Shown here piece by piece: positions 52,032 through 60,912 of a stretch of DNA of 64,000 nt. The first letter of the stretch is position 1, and each line of letters opens with the position of its first letter. The notes beneath the pieces are model-generated. The model saw only the letters and a list, made by a program, of their open reading frames with translations. It was not told where the DNA came from and did no database searches. Location: assembly GCF_014639315.1 (NCBI RefSeq), contig NZ_BMFY01000007.1:62001-126000 (forward strand), read 5' to 3'. The DNA is from Sediminivirga luteola (GTDB taxonomy: Bacteria > Actinomycetota > Actinomycetes > Actinomycetales > Brevibacteriaceae). The position numbers were made by a program, and so were the translations under genes.

Positions 52032-53530
52032 CCGGCGAGGGAGACGAGCGGGAGCGGCTGCACACCTCGGTCCTCGTCGCCCCCGCCGCCGAGCGCCGCC
52101 GCCTGCGCAGGCAACGCCGGAAGGCAGCCGCCAAACTCCTGACCGAGCAGCATGCCGCCGAGAAAGCCGCCGCGCGCGCGAAGGCCGAGGCTGAGCGCGC
52201 CGAACGCCGCGCCACCCGCTACCTACCCGCCGCTGGCGAACCCGGCCCGGCTGCGCTCAGGTCACCGGGTCGGTTCCGGCTCCCGCGCCACCAGGACACC
52301 TCGGCGACGTTGGCGGGGGCGTATCCGTTCGTCGCCGAAGGCGGGCTGGGCTCCGACGGGGTGTTCGTGGGCCAAGACCTCTACTCCGGCGGCAGCTTCG
52401 TCTACGACCCCTGGGTCTTGTACGCCCGTGGCATCATCACCGCACCCAACGTCGTGTTGGCCGGGATCGTCGGCTCCGGCAAGTCGAGTCTCGCCAAGTC
52501 CCTCTACACCCGGTCCCTGCCGTTCGGGCGCCGCGTCTACGTCCCCGGCGACCCCAAAGGCGAACACACCGCGGTCGCGAACGCGGTCGGAGGCCGGGCG
52601 ATCGTCCTCGGCCACGGCCTGAACACTCGGCTCAACCCTCTCGACGAGGGCCACCGCCCCGGCGGGCTCAGTGATGAGCAGTGGAAGACGACCGTGGCCT
52701 CCCGCCGCCGGGACCTCATCGGCGCCCTGGCGGAGACCGTCCTCGCGCGCGGGTTGACGCCGTTGGAGCACACCGCCATCGACCTCGCGTTGACAGCCAC
52801 GGTGCGGGAGAACGACGTGCCGATCCTGCCGATGGTCGTCGACCACATCCTCAACCCCAGCACCTCAGAGGCAGACGCCGACAGTCGATTGGCCGAGGAT
52901 GGCCGGCTCGTCGGCCACGCCCTACGCAGGCTCGTCGCTGGTGACCTTCAAGGGCTCTTCGACGGACCGAGCACTGTTGCGTTCGACGCGTCGCTGCCGA
53001 TGATCAGCCTCGACCTGTCGCGGGTGACGGAGAACTCCACCCTCATCTCGGTGCTGATGACGTGCTCCAGCGCGTGGATGGAGTCCGCACTGCTGGACCC
53101 GGCCGGTGGGCAGCGGTGGGTGATCTACGACGAGGCCTGGCGTCTCATGTCCCACCCGGCGCTGTTGAAGCGCATGGACGCGCACTGGCGGCTCGCTCGT
53201 CATTACGGGATCGCGAACATGCTGATCTTCCACAAGCTCTCCGACCTCGACAACGTCGGCGACCACGGCTCAGCCATGCGCTCCCTCGCCAACAGCCTGC
53301 TGGCGAACGCCGAGACGAGGATCGTGTACCGGCAGGAATCCGACCAGCTCGGACCTACCGCCACCGCCCTCGGACTGACCGGCACCGAACAGAAGCTGCT
53401 CCCCTCGCTGGGGGTCGGGCAGGGGTTGTGGCGGATCAAGGATCGCTCCTTCGTGACCCAGCACCAGCTTCACCCCGCCGAGCTGGGACTGTTCGACACC
53501 AGCTCCCGCCTCACCCAGGGGGTCATCTGA
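52028..53530 (+). CDS. VirB4-type conjugation ATPase
   Basis: A 500-residue ATPase. An Arg/Lys/Ala-rich N-terminal helix (residues 20-65) is followed by the ATPase core with Walker A in GIVGSGKSSLAKSLYTR (about residue 148), NPLDEGHRPGGL, and Walker B QRWVIYDEAWRLM (about 365). The C-terminal motif ALGLTGTEQKLLPSLGVGQG is also typical. It lacks the large N-terminal domain of full VirB4, which is split off in the PrgI/SCO6880 partner. The ATG at 52028 is chosen over the longer frame, which overlaps the previous gene. Its end is repeated at the start of the window. Confidence 0.9.
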   Translation: MTGEGDERERLHTSVLVAPAAERRRLRRQRRKAAAKLLTEQHAAEKAAARAKAEAERAERRATRYLPAAGEPGPAALRSPGRFRLPRHQDTSATLAGAYPFVAEGGLGSDGVFVGQDLYSGGSFVYDPWVLYARGIITAPNVVLAGIVGSGKSSLAKSLYTRSLPFGRRVYVPGDPKGEHTAVANAVGGRAIVLGHGLNTRLNPLDEGHRPGGLSDEQWKTTVASRRRDLIGALAETVLARGLTPLEHTAIDLALTATVRENDVPILPMVVDHILNPSTSEADADSRLAEDGRLVGHALRRLVAGDLQGLFDGPSTVAFDASLPMISLDLSRVTENSTLISVLMTCSSAWMESALLDPAGGQRWVIYDEAWRLMSHPALLKRMDAHWRLARHYGIANMLIFHKLSDLDNVGDHGSAMRSLANSLLANAETRIVYRQESDQLGPTATALGLTGTEQKLLPSLGVGQGLWRIKDRSFVTQHQLHPAELGLFDTSSRLTQGVI

Positions 53531-54093
53531 TGGCATCGAAGAAGCCACGCCGCACCACCGGGCAGGACCGGGCAGAGACCCCGGTGCTGCTGCCACACGT
53601 CATCGTCACAGTCGCCGAAAACGGTGCCCTGGACGTCACCGTCGACGGCACACCGTTCCCGCCACCACAACAGGGCGCCGCGTGGACGCGCAGCACCTTC
53701 GGTGAGCTGATGGACGCGATCACTGCGGACCGGACCATCGCGGTGCGGATCGAGGTCCGCGAGGTCGACGGGTCCGTGTTCACCGACCTCATCCGCGCCC
53801 GCAAGCCCACACCGGCAGAACCCGCGGAGACCAAGCCGCAGGAACAGCGTGACAAGCACACCAAGACCAAGCAGGGGCCGGAGCTGGTGGAGGTCACCGG
53901 TGAGGGGTTCGTGCCCGGTGAGGACATCGCGGTCGCCGTCGTCGTCGCTCACACCGACGCCACCGGCACCGGCCACGCCCGCGCCCTGATCGACACCGAC
54001 CGGCTCGCGCCTGTCCTGGCCGGCGGCGCCGGTGAGGTCGTGCTGCTGGGACGGGTCTCAGGCACCCTGCACATCCGGCGGTTCTCACGGTGA
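53530..54093 (+). CDS. Conserved hypothetical ICE protein (paralogue of 92..676)
   Basis: A 187-residue protein with the same layout as the ICE-1 copy: VLLPHVIVTVAENGALDVTV, REVDGSVFTDLI, a Lys/Glu/Gln-rich linker, and the conserved LVEVTGEGFVPGEDIAVAV block. The C-terminus (GEVVLLGRVSGTLHIRR) matches GEVFLLGRVSGVQVIVR. It overlaps VirB4 and VirD4 genes. Function unknown. Conservation concentrates at both ends, so the middle is only a tether. Confidence 0.8.
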   Translation: MASKKPRRTTGQDRAETPVLLPHVIVTVAENGALDVTVDGTPFPPPQQGAAWTRSTFGELMDAITADRTIAVRIEVREVDGSVFTDLIRARKPTPAEPAETKPQEQRDKHTKTKQGPELVEVTGEGFVPGEDIAVAVVVAHTDATGTGHARALIDTDRLAPVLAGGAGEVVLLGRVSGTLHIRRFSR

Positions 54094-55868
54094 CCGGGCA
54101 GCGGCAGACTGGGAGCATGGGCGATGAGCTGACCAATGCCGCCATCGTCACCCTGATCGGTGCCTTCGGCTTCGCGCTCGTCCTGCGCGCCGCAGGATCA
54201 GCGGCCGCGCTCCTCACCGGCACACCCCAACCCGCCTCCGGCCCTGCATCCGGGCTCAGAGTGCTGTTCAATCCCGCCGACCCCGCGACGGCGCTGGATG
54301 CGGATGGTCTGAACCCGGCTGCGTACTGGATCACTACCGCCGTCCTGCTCGGCGTGCTCGCTGCGGCGGGGATGTGGGTGTGGGTACGGCTGCGTCGCCA
54401 CTCGCGCAAGGTCGAGACCGACCCGCGTCGCCTGGCCGGCACCGCCACGGCACATGAGGTCACTCAGACCGCGTCTTCGAAGGCATTGCTACGCCGCGCC
54501 GCGACGTTGCGTCCCTCGCTCGACGAGGCCGCACCGTCCGATGTGGGCTACCTGTTGGGTCGTTCGCGCGGCAGGCAGGTGTGGGCTTCGGTGGAGGACT
54601 CGATCCTGCTGATCGGCCCACCCCGCTCGGGTAAGGGCCTGCATGTGGTCATCAACGCCATCCTGGACGCGCCCGGCGCTGTCGTCACCACTTCGACGCG
54701 GCCGGACAACCTCACCGCCACCCTCCGCGCCCGCCAACGAGACGGTCGGCCGGTGGCGGTGTTCGACCCCCAGCACCTCGCAGAAGGCATCCCCGCCGGG
54801 ATGCGGTGGTCACCGATCCGCGGCTGCCACGACCCCCTGACCGCGATGATCCGCGCCACCGGACTCGCCTCCGCCACCGGACTCTCCGCCGGCGGGGTGG
54901 AATCCGGCGGGTTCTGGGAAGGCAAGACCCGCACCGCCCTCCAAGCCCTCCTGCACGCCGCCGCCCTCGACCACCGCCCACCCGCGGAGCTGTTCCGCTG
55001 GACTCTCGACCCGACCGCCGCCGCCGAGGCCGTCGCCATCCTCACCAACACCACCCAGGCCGCGACCGGGTGGGCGGACTCGCTCGGGGCGATGATCGAC
55101 TCAGACCCCAAGACCAGGGACTCCATCTGGCAAGGCGTGGCGCTGGCCCTCGGAGCCCTGGCCGATCCTCGCGTGCTGGATGCGGTCTCACCGGGGCCGG
55201 GTGAGGGCTTCGACCCCGAGACTTTCATCCAAGACCGCGGCACCCTCTATCTGCTCGCCACCGGCGCCGGAGCCGGCGCCTCGGCCGCTCTGGTGGCGGC
55301 GTTCGTCGAAGACCTCATCGAGACCGCCCGCCGGATCGCCGCACGCTCACCCGGCGCACGCCTCGACCCGCCGCTGCTGCTGGCACTCGATGAGATCGGC
55401 AACCTCGCCCCGTTGCCCTCCCTGCCGACGCTGATGGCCGAGGGCGGTGGCACGGGGATAACGACCCTGCCGGTGTTGCAGTCGTTGGCCCAGGCGCGGG
55501 AGAAGTGGTCCGACAACGCCGCCGGAGCCATCTGGGACGCCTCCATCGTGAAGGTCATCCTCGGCGGTGCCTCCAACTCCCGCGACCTCCAAGACCTCTC
55601 CACCCTCATCGGCGAACGCGACGAATACACCGACTCGGTGACCCTGGGCGATCACGGCACCCGCTCCAATCAGCGCTCGGTGCGCCGGGTGCCGATACTC
55701 CCGCCGGACCGGATCAGGACCCTGCCGTTCGGCACCGGGGTGACCCTGCTGCGTGCCGCATCGCCGATCGTGACCGATCTGCGTCCTTGGCCCTCGCGGT
55801 CTGATGCCGCCCAGCTCAAGGGTGACCGGGCCGAGATCGAAGCGCTGTTGCGCCGCCCTGGCTCCTGA
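54090..55868 (+). CDS. Type IV coupling protein, VirD4/TraG (TraM) family ATPase
   Basis: A 592-residue paralogue of 673..2448, very similar over the whole length: membrane helices IVTLIGAFGFALVLRAAGSA and TTAVLLGVLAAAGMWVWVRL, Walker A GPPRSGKG near residue 175, Walker B LLALDEIGNLAPLPSLP near 430, and the C-terminal SNSRDLQDLSTLIGERDEY block. GTG 54090 overlaps the previous stop; ATG 54117 is an alternative start. Unlike ICE-1, the next gene is ssb with no helicase gene between. Confidence 0.92.
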   Translation: MTGQRQTGSMGDELTNAAIVTLIGAFGFALVLRAAGSAAALLTGTPQPASGPASGLRVLFNPADPATALDADGLNPAAYWITTAVLLGVLAAAGMWVWVRLRRHSRKVETDPRRLAGTATAHEVTQTASSKALLRRAATLRPSLDEAAPSDVGYLLGRSRGRQVWASVEDSILLIGPPRSGKGLHVVINAILDAPGAVVTTSTRPDNLTATLRARQRDGRPVAVFDPQHLAEGIPAGMRWSPIRGCHDPLTAMIRATGLASATGLSAGGVESGGFWEGKTRTALQALLHAAALDHRPPAELFRWTLDPTAAAEAVAILTNTTQAATGWADSLGAMIDSDPKTRDSIWQGVALALGALADPRVLDAVSPGPGEGFDPETFIQDRGTLYLLATGAGAGASAALVAAFVEDLIETARRIAARSPGARLDPPLLLALDEIGNLAPLPSLPTLMAEGGGTGITTLPVLQSLAQAREKWSDNAAGAIWDASIVKVILGGASNSRDLQDLSTLIGERDEYTDSVTLGDHGTRSNQRSVRRVPILPPDRIRTLPFGTGVTLLRAASPIVTDLRPWPSRSDAAQLKGDRAEIEALLRRPGS

Positions 55869-55951
55869 CCACGTCTGGTCGCGTGGGTGCACCTGTCTGA
55901 CACGAGCGGTCCTGCACGTGGGGTCGCGTGATGTGTCAGGAGGAGAGTCAG

Positions 55952-56398
55952 ATGGCTATCCGCACCCAGCAGTCGTTCTCGGGGTTCGTGGCGTCCGACC
56001 CGCAGCTCAGCCACACCGAGAGCGGTGATGCCCGCCTGTTCATGAAGGTCGGCAAGGAGCACTACCGGCAAGAGGACGACGGGTCGTTCACCCAGACCGA
56101 GACCACCTTCCACAACCTGGTCGCGTTCAAGGCCGCCGCCGAGCAGGGCCACGAACGTCTGGCCAAGGGTGACAAGTTCGTCGCCGAGGGGTACGTCCGC
56201 GAGCACACCTACCAGCGCGACGGGCAGAACATCGAAGGCGAGGAGTTCGTCGCCCGCCGCCTCGGCCATGACATGGCCCGCACCCGCTACGACGTCGACC
56301 GCACACCCCGCCGCACCGCACCCGAACGCGACTCCGCCGCGTTCACCGCACCCGAGCGTCGACCGGCCACCCAGTCGGCGCCGGCCGTGAGTATGTGA
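55952..56398 (+). CDS. ssb: Single-stranded DNA-binding protein of ICE-2
   Basis: A 148-residue OB-fold SSB starting MAIRTQQSFSGFVASDPQLS, close to the ICE-1 copy. The strong AGGAGGAG site 7 bp before ATG 55952 fixes the start. The C-terminus is Thr/Ala/Pro/Arg-rich and lacks the acidic tip of chromosomal SSB. It would protect the transferred strand. Confidence 0.88.
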   Translation: MAIRTQQSFSGFVASDPQLSHTESGDARLFMKVGKEHYRQEDDGSFTQTETTFHNLVAFKAAAEQGHERLAKGDKFVAEGYVREHTYQRDGQNIEGEEFVARRLGHDMARTRYDVDRTPRRTAPERDSAAFTAPERRPATQSAPAVSM

Positions 56399-56417
56399 CC
56401 GACAGGGGCTATCGACG

Positions 56418-57011
56418 ATGAGCAAGCACACTCCCGAACCAGACGAACCCGACCACCCAGGCGACGAGCCGGACTATCTGGACGACGAGCCCGACACCGA
56501 CGACCCAGCCGGTAATGTGGCTGAGCCACCGCACCCGGTGAACTGGAACCTGCTGAGCGCCGATGACCTGGAAGCCGAGTGGCTGGCGCTCAATGACTGG
56601 GTCGCCTGGCTGCGCCGCACCTACGGGCTCCCCGCGTCGGTGGTGCCGCCGTTCTGGCACCGCCACCCCGAACTCCTCTGGGAACTATCCGCGCTGCACC
56701 TGCACTGGCTGTGCGCCTACGACCCCGAACAGAACGGGTCCGCACCCAACGGCTGGCACCGCGACTTCGCCGACACCCGCAATCGGCTCCGCGAATGGGT
56801 AAGTGCTTCCGGCACCCGCCTCGACCGGGACCGGACCACCCGCCAGACCGTCTGGCCTGGCGAGGACCCCGCACCGCCGGTGGAGGAGACCGTGATCGCC
56901 GACCGGGGTGAGGACTTCGTACAGTTCGTCTTCGAGCAGGTCCAAGCCCGCCGCGAAGCCGAGGAGGCGTTCTTCCGCACCCTCGATGAACCCACCGGAG
57001 AAGTCTCATGA
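56418..57011 (+). CDS. Conserved hypothetical ICE protein, Trp-rich (paralogue of 10098..10733)
   Basis: A 197-residue protein with the same acidic N-terminus and conserved PHPVNWNLL, LNDWVAWLRRTYGLPASVVP, PFWHRHPELLWELSALHLHW and RTTRQTVWPGEDP blocks as the ICE-1 copy. Function unknown. Its stop overlaps the next ATG. Confidence 0.8.
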   Translation: MSKHTPEPDEPDHPGDEPDYLDDEPDTDDPAGNVAEPPHPVNWNLLSADDLEAEWLALNDWVAWLRRTYGLPASVVPPFWHRHPELLWELSALHLHWLCAYDPEQNGSAPNGWHRDFADTRNRLREWVSASGTRLDRDRTTRQTVWPGEDPAPPVEETVIADRGEDFVQFVFEQVQARREAEEAFFRTLDEPTGEVS

Positions 57012-57247
57012 CCCGCCCACATCGGCCCGCACGAGACGAGCGCCTGCCGGAGCGGATGCGCGACTACCGCATCGAGGCCGAACCACGGCAGAGCCCGGAC
57101 CTGCACAAGCTGGTCCAACTGTTCATCGGCGTGGCCCGCGCCCGCACCCAAGATGCCCAACGCCCCGCACCATGGCCCGAGCCGGACAGTACCGGGCCTG
57201 TCGGAGGCGACGAGGTAGAATCGAGCACGCAAGAAGCCAACGGCTGA
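57008..57247 (+). CDS. Small hypothetical ICE protein
   Basis: A 79-residue charged protein, MTRPHRPARDERLPERMRDY..., with a short helix (LHKLVQLFIGVARARTQ). It occupies the place of 10745..10945 in ICE-1. No domain recognised. Confidence 0.65.
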   Translation: MTRPHRPARDERLPERMRDYRIEAEPRQSPDLHKLVQLFIGVARARTQDAQRPAPWPEPDSTGPVGGDEVESSTQEANG

Positions 57248-57300
57248 ACCCGCGCGTGGTTCAGCCCGTGGTGCGCAGTCCTGTTTGGCCTTCGTGGCTT

Positions 57301-57336
57301 ACCCAGCAGGAACCGCTGAAGCGGAACCCGCTGGGT
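57301..57336. promoter_or_regulatory. Nested inverted repeat upstream of the ICE-2 recombinase
   Basis: Outer arms ACCCAGC / GCTGGGT enclose an inner CCGCT-GA-AGCGG hairpin. It could be a terminator of the SSB operon or a recombinase-binding element. No T-run follows directly. Confidence 0.4.
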
Positions 57337-57363
57337 CGTGTTTCCCCGTTACGAGTCGCACCG

Positions 57364-57389
57364 CACCAGCGGACCAAGTCCCGCTGGTG
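57364..57389. promoter_or_regulatory. 9-bp perfect inverted repeat before the recombinase start
   Basis: CACCAGCGG - ACCAAGTC - CCGCTGGTG, 36 bp before ATG 57425. Position suggests an operator of the recombinase gene or part of its attachment site. Confidence 0.4.
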
Positions 57390-57424
57390 CTGGCCCGACC
57401 ATTCGGGAAGGGAAAACACGACCC

Positions 57425-59140
57425 ATGAGCACCACAACACAAACCCCCTCTGCCACCGAGGTTCTGGATCACATCGGGGAGACCACCACCCTGGCGGTCT
57501 CCTACCTGCGCGTCTCCACCAAGGAACAGGCGTCCAAGGGCGGACGGGATGAGGGCTTCTCCATCCCCGCCCAGCGCGAGGCGAACCTGCGCAAGGCCCA
57601 GGGGTTGAACGCGATCATCGTCGAGGAGTTCATCGACGCCGGTGAGTCCGCACGTAAGGCCGACCGGCCCGAGCTGATGCGGATGATCGAGTACGTCAAG
57701 ACCCACCAGGTCGCCTACTGCATCGTCCACAAGGTCGACCGGCTCGCCCGCAACCGCGCCGACGACGTGACCATCCACCTCGCCCTCAAAGAGGCCGGCG
57801 TCATGCTCGTCTCCGCGACCGAGAACATCGACGAGACCCCCTCGGGGATGCTGCTGCACGGCATCATGTCCACCATCGCGGAGTTCTACTCCCGCAACCT
57901 CGCCGGCGAGGTCTCCAAGGGCATGAACCAGAAAGCACGGAGTGGTGGCACCAACGGCAAGGCCCCGATGGGCTACCTTAACGTCACGCGACGCGACGAA
58001 CTCGGCCGTGAGGTCCGCGCTGTGGAGGTCGATCCCGACCGGGCACCGCTGGTCAAGTGGGCCTTCGAGGCCTACGCCACCGGGAACCACTCCACGATCA
58101 GCCTGCGCGAAGAACTCATCGACCGGGGCCTGACCACCGTCCCGACGCCGAAGCGGCCCTCGAAGCCGCCGGTGCTGTCCACGATCCACAAGATGCTCAC
58201 CAACCCCTACTACAAGGGCAGCGTCCGCTTCCGCGGCGCCACCTACGAGGGCCTACACGAACCCCTCGTCGCCCCCGAGGTCTGGTACCGCGTCCAGGCC
58301 GTGCTCACCGCGCATCAGACCTCCGGGGAGAAGACCCAATCCCATGACCACTACCTCAAGGGCAGCCTCTACTGCGGCCAATGCGGATCACGCTTGACGT
58401 TGACCAACGCCAAGAGTCGCCGCGGCGTGATCTATCCGTACTTCATGTGCACCGGGCGGCACGCCAAGCGCACCAACTGCGAACGCAAGTCCATGTTCGT
58501 GCCAGACATCGAAGCCGCCGTCGAGGACCACTACCGGCACATGCAGATACCCGAACACGTCCTGCCAGCGCTCCGTGAGCTGGTCACCAGCGAGTTCGAC
58601 CGACTCCACCAGGTCGCCAAACAAGAGGCCCAGGGGTACAAGGCCGAACGAGACGCCCTGCGCGACGAACGGCAGAAACTCATGCAGGCCCACTACGCCG
58701 GCGCAGTACCCCTCGACCTCCTAGGGACCGAGCAAGACCGCATCGCCCGTAGGCTCGCGTTCCTCGACGCCCAGCTCAACGCCGGGGACATCGAATACGA
58801 GCAAGCCAAGGCGCACCTGGATGACTGCCTCGCCCTCGCAGGCGACATGCACGCCATCTACATGAGCATCAACGACTCGCTACGGCGGATCGCCAATCAA
58901 GCCTTCTTCGACAAACTCATCGTCCACGACGACGACACCATCCACGCCGAACCCGGAGTGCCGTTCAACGTGTTCCTCGACCCGGACGTCCAGACCCTCG
59001 CCGTCCGCCGCCAAGGACAGACAGTCGAATCCGGAACTCAAACTGGTGATGTCGTTGGTTTGAACAACGACCTTCTGGTGGAGCTAAGGGGATTCGAACC
59101 CCTGACCTCTTCATTGCGAACGAAGCGCTCTACCAACTGA
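57425..59140 (+). CDS. Large serine recombinase (integrase) of ICE-2
   Basis: A 571-residue site-specific recombinase. The catalytic domain has SYLRVSTKEQ with Ser31, and the recombinase domain has GKAPMGYLNVTRRDELGREV. The zinc ribbon is LYCGQCGSRL ... YFMCTGRHAKRTNC, followed by coiled-coil helices. ATG 57425 follows GAAGGGAAA. The last residues, VELRGFEPLTSSLRTKRSTN, are encoded by the opposite strand of the tRNA-Ala gene, and the stop lies in the tRNA D-arm region. The integration site therefore supplies the protein's C-terminus. This identifies the tRNA as the attachment site of the element. Confidence 0.93.
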   Translation: MSTTTQTPSATEVLDHIGETTTLAVSYLRVSTKEQASKGGRDEGFSIPAQREANLRKAQGLNAIIVEEFIDAGESARKADRPELMRMIEYVKTHQVAYCIVHKVDRLARNRADDVTIHLALKEAGVMLVSATENIDETPSGMLLHGIMSTIAEFYSRNLAGEVSKGMNQKARSGGTNGKAPMGYLNVTRRDELGREVRAVEVDPDRAPLVKWAFEAYATGNHSTISLREELIDRGLTTVPTPKRPSKPPVLSTIHKMLTNPYYKGSVRFRGATYEGLHEPLVAPEVWYRVQAVLTAHQTSGEKTQSHDHYLKGSLYCGQCGSRLTLTNAKSRRGVIYPYFMCTGRHAKRTNCERKSMFVPDIEAAVEDHYRHMQIPEHVLPALRELVTSEFDRLHQVAKQEAQGYKAERDALRDERQKLMQAHYAGAVPLDLLGTEQDRIARRLAFLDAQLNAGDIEYEQAKAHLDDCLALAGDMHAIYMSINDSLRRIANQAFFDKLIVHDDDTIHAEPGVPFNVFLDPDVQTLAVRRQGQTVESGTQTGDVVGLNNDLLVELRGFEPLTSSLRTKRSTN

Positions 59141-59151
59141 GCTATAGCCCC
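59076..59151 (-). tRNA. tRNA-Ala (anticodon CGC)
   Basis: The minus strand gives a full cloverleaf: acceptor GGGGCTA/TAGCTCC, D-arm GCTCAGTTGGTAGAGC, anticodon loop TTCGCAA with CGC at 34-36, T-arm GGGGTTCGAATCCCC, discriminator A, and an encoded CCA (59076-59078). CGC reads the alanine codon GCG. It is the integration target of ICE-2 and stays intact. Confidence 0.95.
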
Positions 59152-59342
59152 GAGAACGGATATACTCTAGCACCCGCGGGCGCACGGCCACCAATCCGTT
59201 GCTGCCGTCACCCACGGGACAAACCGCTCCGTGCCCAGGACCGCGGCCGCGGCGGCCTCGGTTGTGGCTGCTGACCCGAGTTGCAGCCGGGGCCAGCAGC
59301 CACCACTCGGGTCGCACCTTCACGCCCGGCGGGTCAGTCTCC

Positions 59343-60242
59343 TCACACGGCCCGCCATCGGCGCCGCGGCCGGAGCGGGCCATCAGGACGGCTGGCCCAC
59401 AGCACCCCGCCGACGACGAGCACGCCGCCTGCCAGCTCCAGCCAGGTCGGCTGCTGCCCCAGCACCAGCCAGGCCGCCAGAACGCCGACCACCGGCACCA
59501 GCATGGAGAACGGCGCCACCACCCCGGCCGGATGCCGGGACATCAGCCATACCCAGATCGCCGAGCCGACCACCGTGCCCAGCAGCACCGTGTACGCCAG
59601 TCCCAGCCAGGCCGGCAGCGCCTGCACCTGCCACGCGGTGCCCAGCGCCGCGCCGATGCGGCCCGGCCCCTCCACCGCGAGGGACAGGGCGAACATCGGC
59701 AGCGGCGGGACGACGCACATCCACAGCGCCAGGCTCATCGGACGGGTGGTCTGCGCTTTGCGGGACGCGAGGTTCCCCAGCGCCCAGCCGAAACCGCCCA
59801 GCACCACCAGGAAGAACGGCGCCCAGCCGTCCATGCCTCCACGGGAGGCGCCCACCAGCACGAGACCGCCGACGGCCACGCCGACGCCCAGCGCACGACG
59901 TGGCGTGAGCCTCTCGCGGAGCAGCAGCGCGCCCAGGATCACAGTGAAAGGCGCCGAGGACTGCAGCACCAGCGAGGCCAGGCCGGCGGGGAAACCAGCC
60001 GCCATGCCCAGGTAGAGGCCGAAGAACTGCAACGTGCCGAACCCCAGCCCGTAGCCGATCAGCCAGCGCAGCGGCACCTGAGGCCGGGGCACGAACAGCA
60101 GAGCCGGGACCGCCAGGACGACGAAGCGCAGACCCGCCAGGAACAGCGGCGGGAACTGCTCCAGGGAGAAGTGGATCGCCAGGAAGTTGAGGCCCCACAG
60201 AGCGGCCACGCATACTGCCAGGCCCACATGACGAATCGGCAT
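59343..60242 (-). CDS. EamA/DMT-family exporter
   Basis: A 299-residue, ten-helix transporter (YdeD/EamA-like: MPIRHVGLAVCVAALWGLNF, ALVLQ-type second repeat around SSAPFTVILGALLLRERLTP). Start ATG 60242; the extended frame to 60281 is unlikely. It is on the chromosome side of the tRNA and lies beside an Lrp-type regulator on the same strand, an arrangement seen with amino-acid exporters, so an amino-acid substrate is possible. Confidence 0.87.
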   Translation of the reverse strand: MPIRHVGLAVCVAALWGLNFLAIHFSLEQFPPLFLAGLRFVVLAVPALLFVPRPQVPLRWLIGYGLGFGTLQFFGLYLGMAAGFPAGLASLVLQSSAPFTVILGALLLRERLTPRRALGVGVAVGGLVLVGASRGGMDGWAPFFLVVLGGFGWALGNLASRKAQTTRPMSLALWMCVVPPLPMFALSLAVEGPGRIGAALGTAWQVQALPAWLGLAYTVLLGTVVGSAIWVWLMSRHPAGVVAPFSMLVPVVGVLAAWLVLGQQPTWLELAGGVLVVGGVLWASRPDGPLRPRRRWRAV

Positions 60243-60339
60243 GGAGCCAGAGTAGGCCGTGGACCGCCCGGCCACGTTCACCAGCCCGTGCCGTCCGCCC
60301 TCCCGCTTGAGCCAGAGACCTCGCCTACCCGGGTTCCCG

Positions 60340-60810
60340 CTACTCCTCGATCACGGGCTCGACGACGCGCGGACGCAGGTGCTCGTAGACCACGGAGGTG
60401 CGCACGTCCGCGACTTCGGCGCGTTCGGTGAGCCGGTCGATCACGAACCCGTACAGGTGATCGTTGCCGGGCACCGCGACGTGGATCAGGAAGTCCTCGC
60501 TGCCGCTCGTCACGAACAGTCCCAGTACCTCCGGCAGGCCGGCCGCCCATTCGCGGAACCGTTCGATATTGCTCCGCGTGGGCGGACGGACCCGGACCGC
60601 CACGAGCGCCTGCACCGGCCGGCCGATGCGCGCCAGGTCCACGTCCAGCCGGGCACCGGTGATGATCCCGCGGTCGCGCAGCGAGCGGGTCCGGTCCAGG
60701 GCGGTGGTCGGGGCGACGCCGACGGCCCGGGCGAGGTCGCGATTGCTGCGCCGTGCATTGCGCTGGAGTTCCCGCAGGATCGCCGTATCAAGTGCGTCAA
60801 GATGAGCCAT
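60340..60810 (-). CDS. Lrp/AsnC-family transcriptional regulator
   Basis: A 156-residue regulator: an N-terminal HTH (LDALDTAILRELQRNARRSN, DLARAVGVAPTTALDRTRSL) and a C-terminal RAM/AsnC ligand domain (VLGLFVTSGSEDFLIHVAVP). It is divergent from a DUF2000 gene, with a perfect palindrome 13 bp before its ATG. It probably responds to an amino acid and controls the divergent gene, the exporter, or both. Confidence 0.9.
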   Translation of the reverse strand: MAHLDALDTAILRELQRNARRSNRDLARAVGVAPTTALDRTRSLRDRGIITGARLDVDLARIGRPVQALVAVRVRPPTRSNIERFREWAAGLPEVLGLFVTSGSEDFLIHVAVPGNDHLYGFVIDRLTERAEVADVRTSVVYEHLRPRVVEPVIEE

Positions 60811-60823
60811 ATCAGCACTCTAT

Positions 60824-60838
60824 CCGTATGACATACGG
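60824..60838. promoter_or_regulatory. Lrp-type operator
   Basis: CCGTATG-A-CATACGG, a perfect 7-bp-arm palindrome in the lrp/DUF2000 divergent region. A second half-like CCGTACG follows at 60844. Confidence 0.55.
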
Positions 60839-60912
60839 GTTTGCCGTACGCAGACCCAATGATGTGTAGCCTCATGGCGGACTACTCGGATCAATGACGG
60901 AAAGGCTGGAAC

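Larger units (their letters stand above)
21499..59140. mobile_element. ICE-like element 2, integrated at tRNA-Ala(CGC)
   Basis: A nearly complete conjugative element: MobF relaxase at the left, cargo modules, then AraC, ArdC, Prim-Pol, ParB, type IV secretion genes, coupling protein, SSB and a large serine recombinase that runs into the tRNA-Ala gene at the right. The right end is well supported. The left end is not: the CBASS island at 13.3-21.4 kb may belong to this element, and no second copy of the tRNA end was recognised by eye. Confidence 0.75.
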
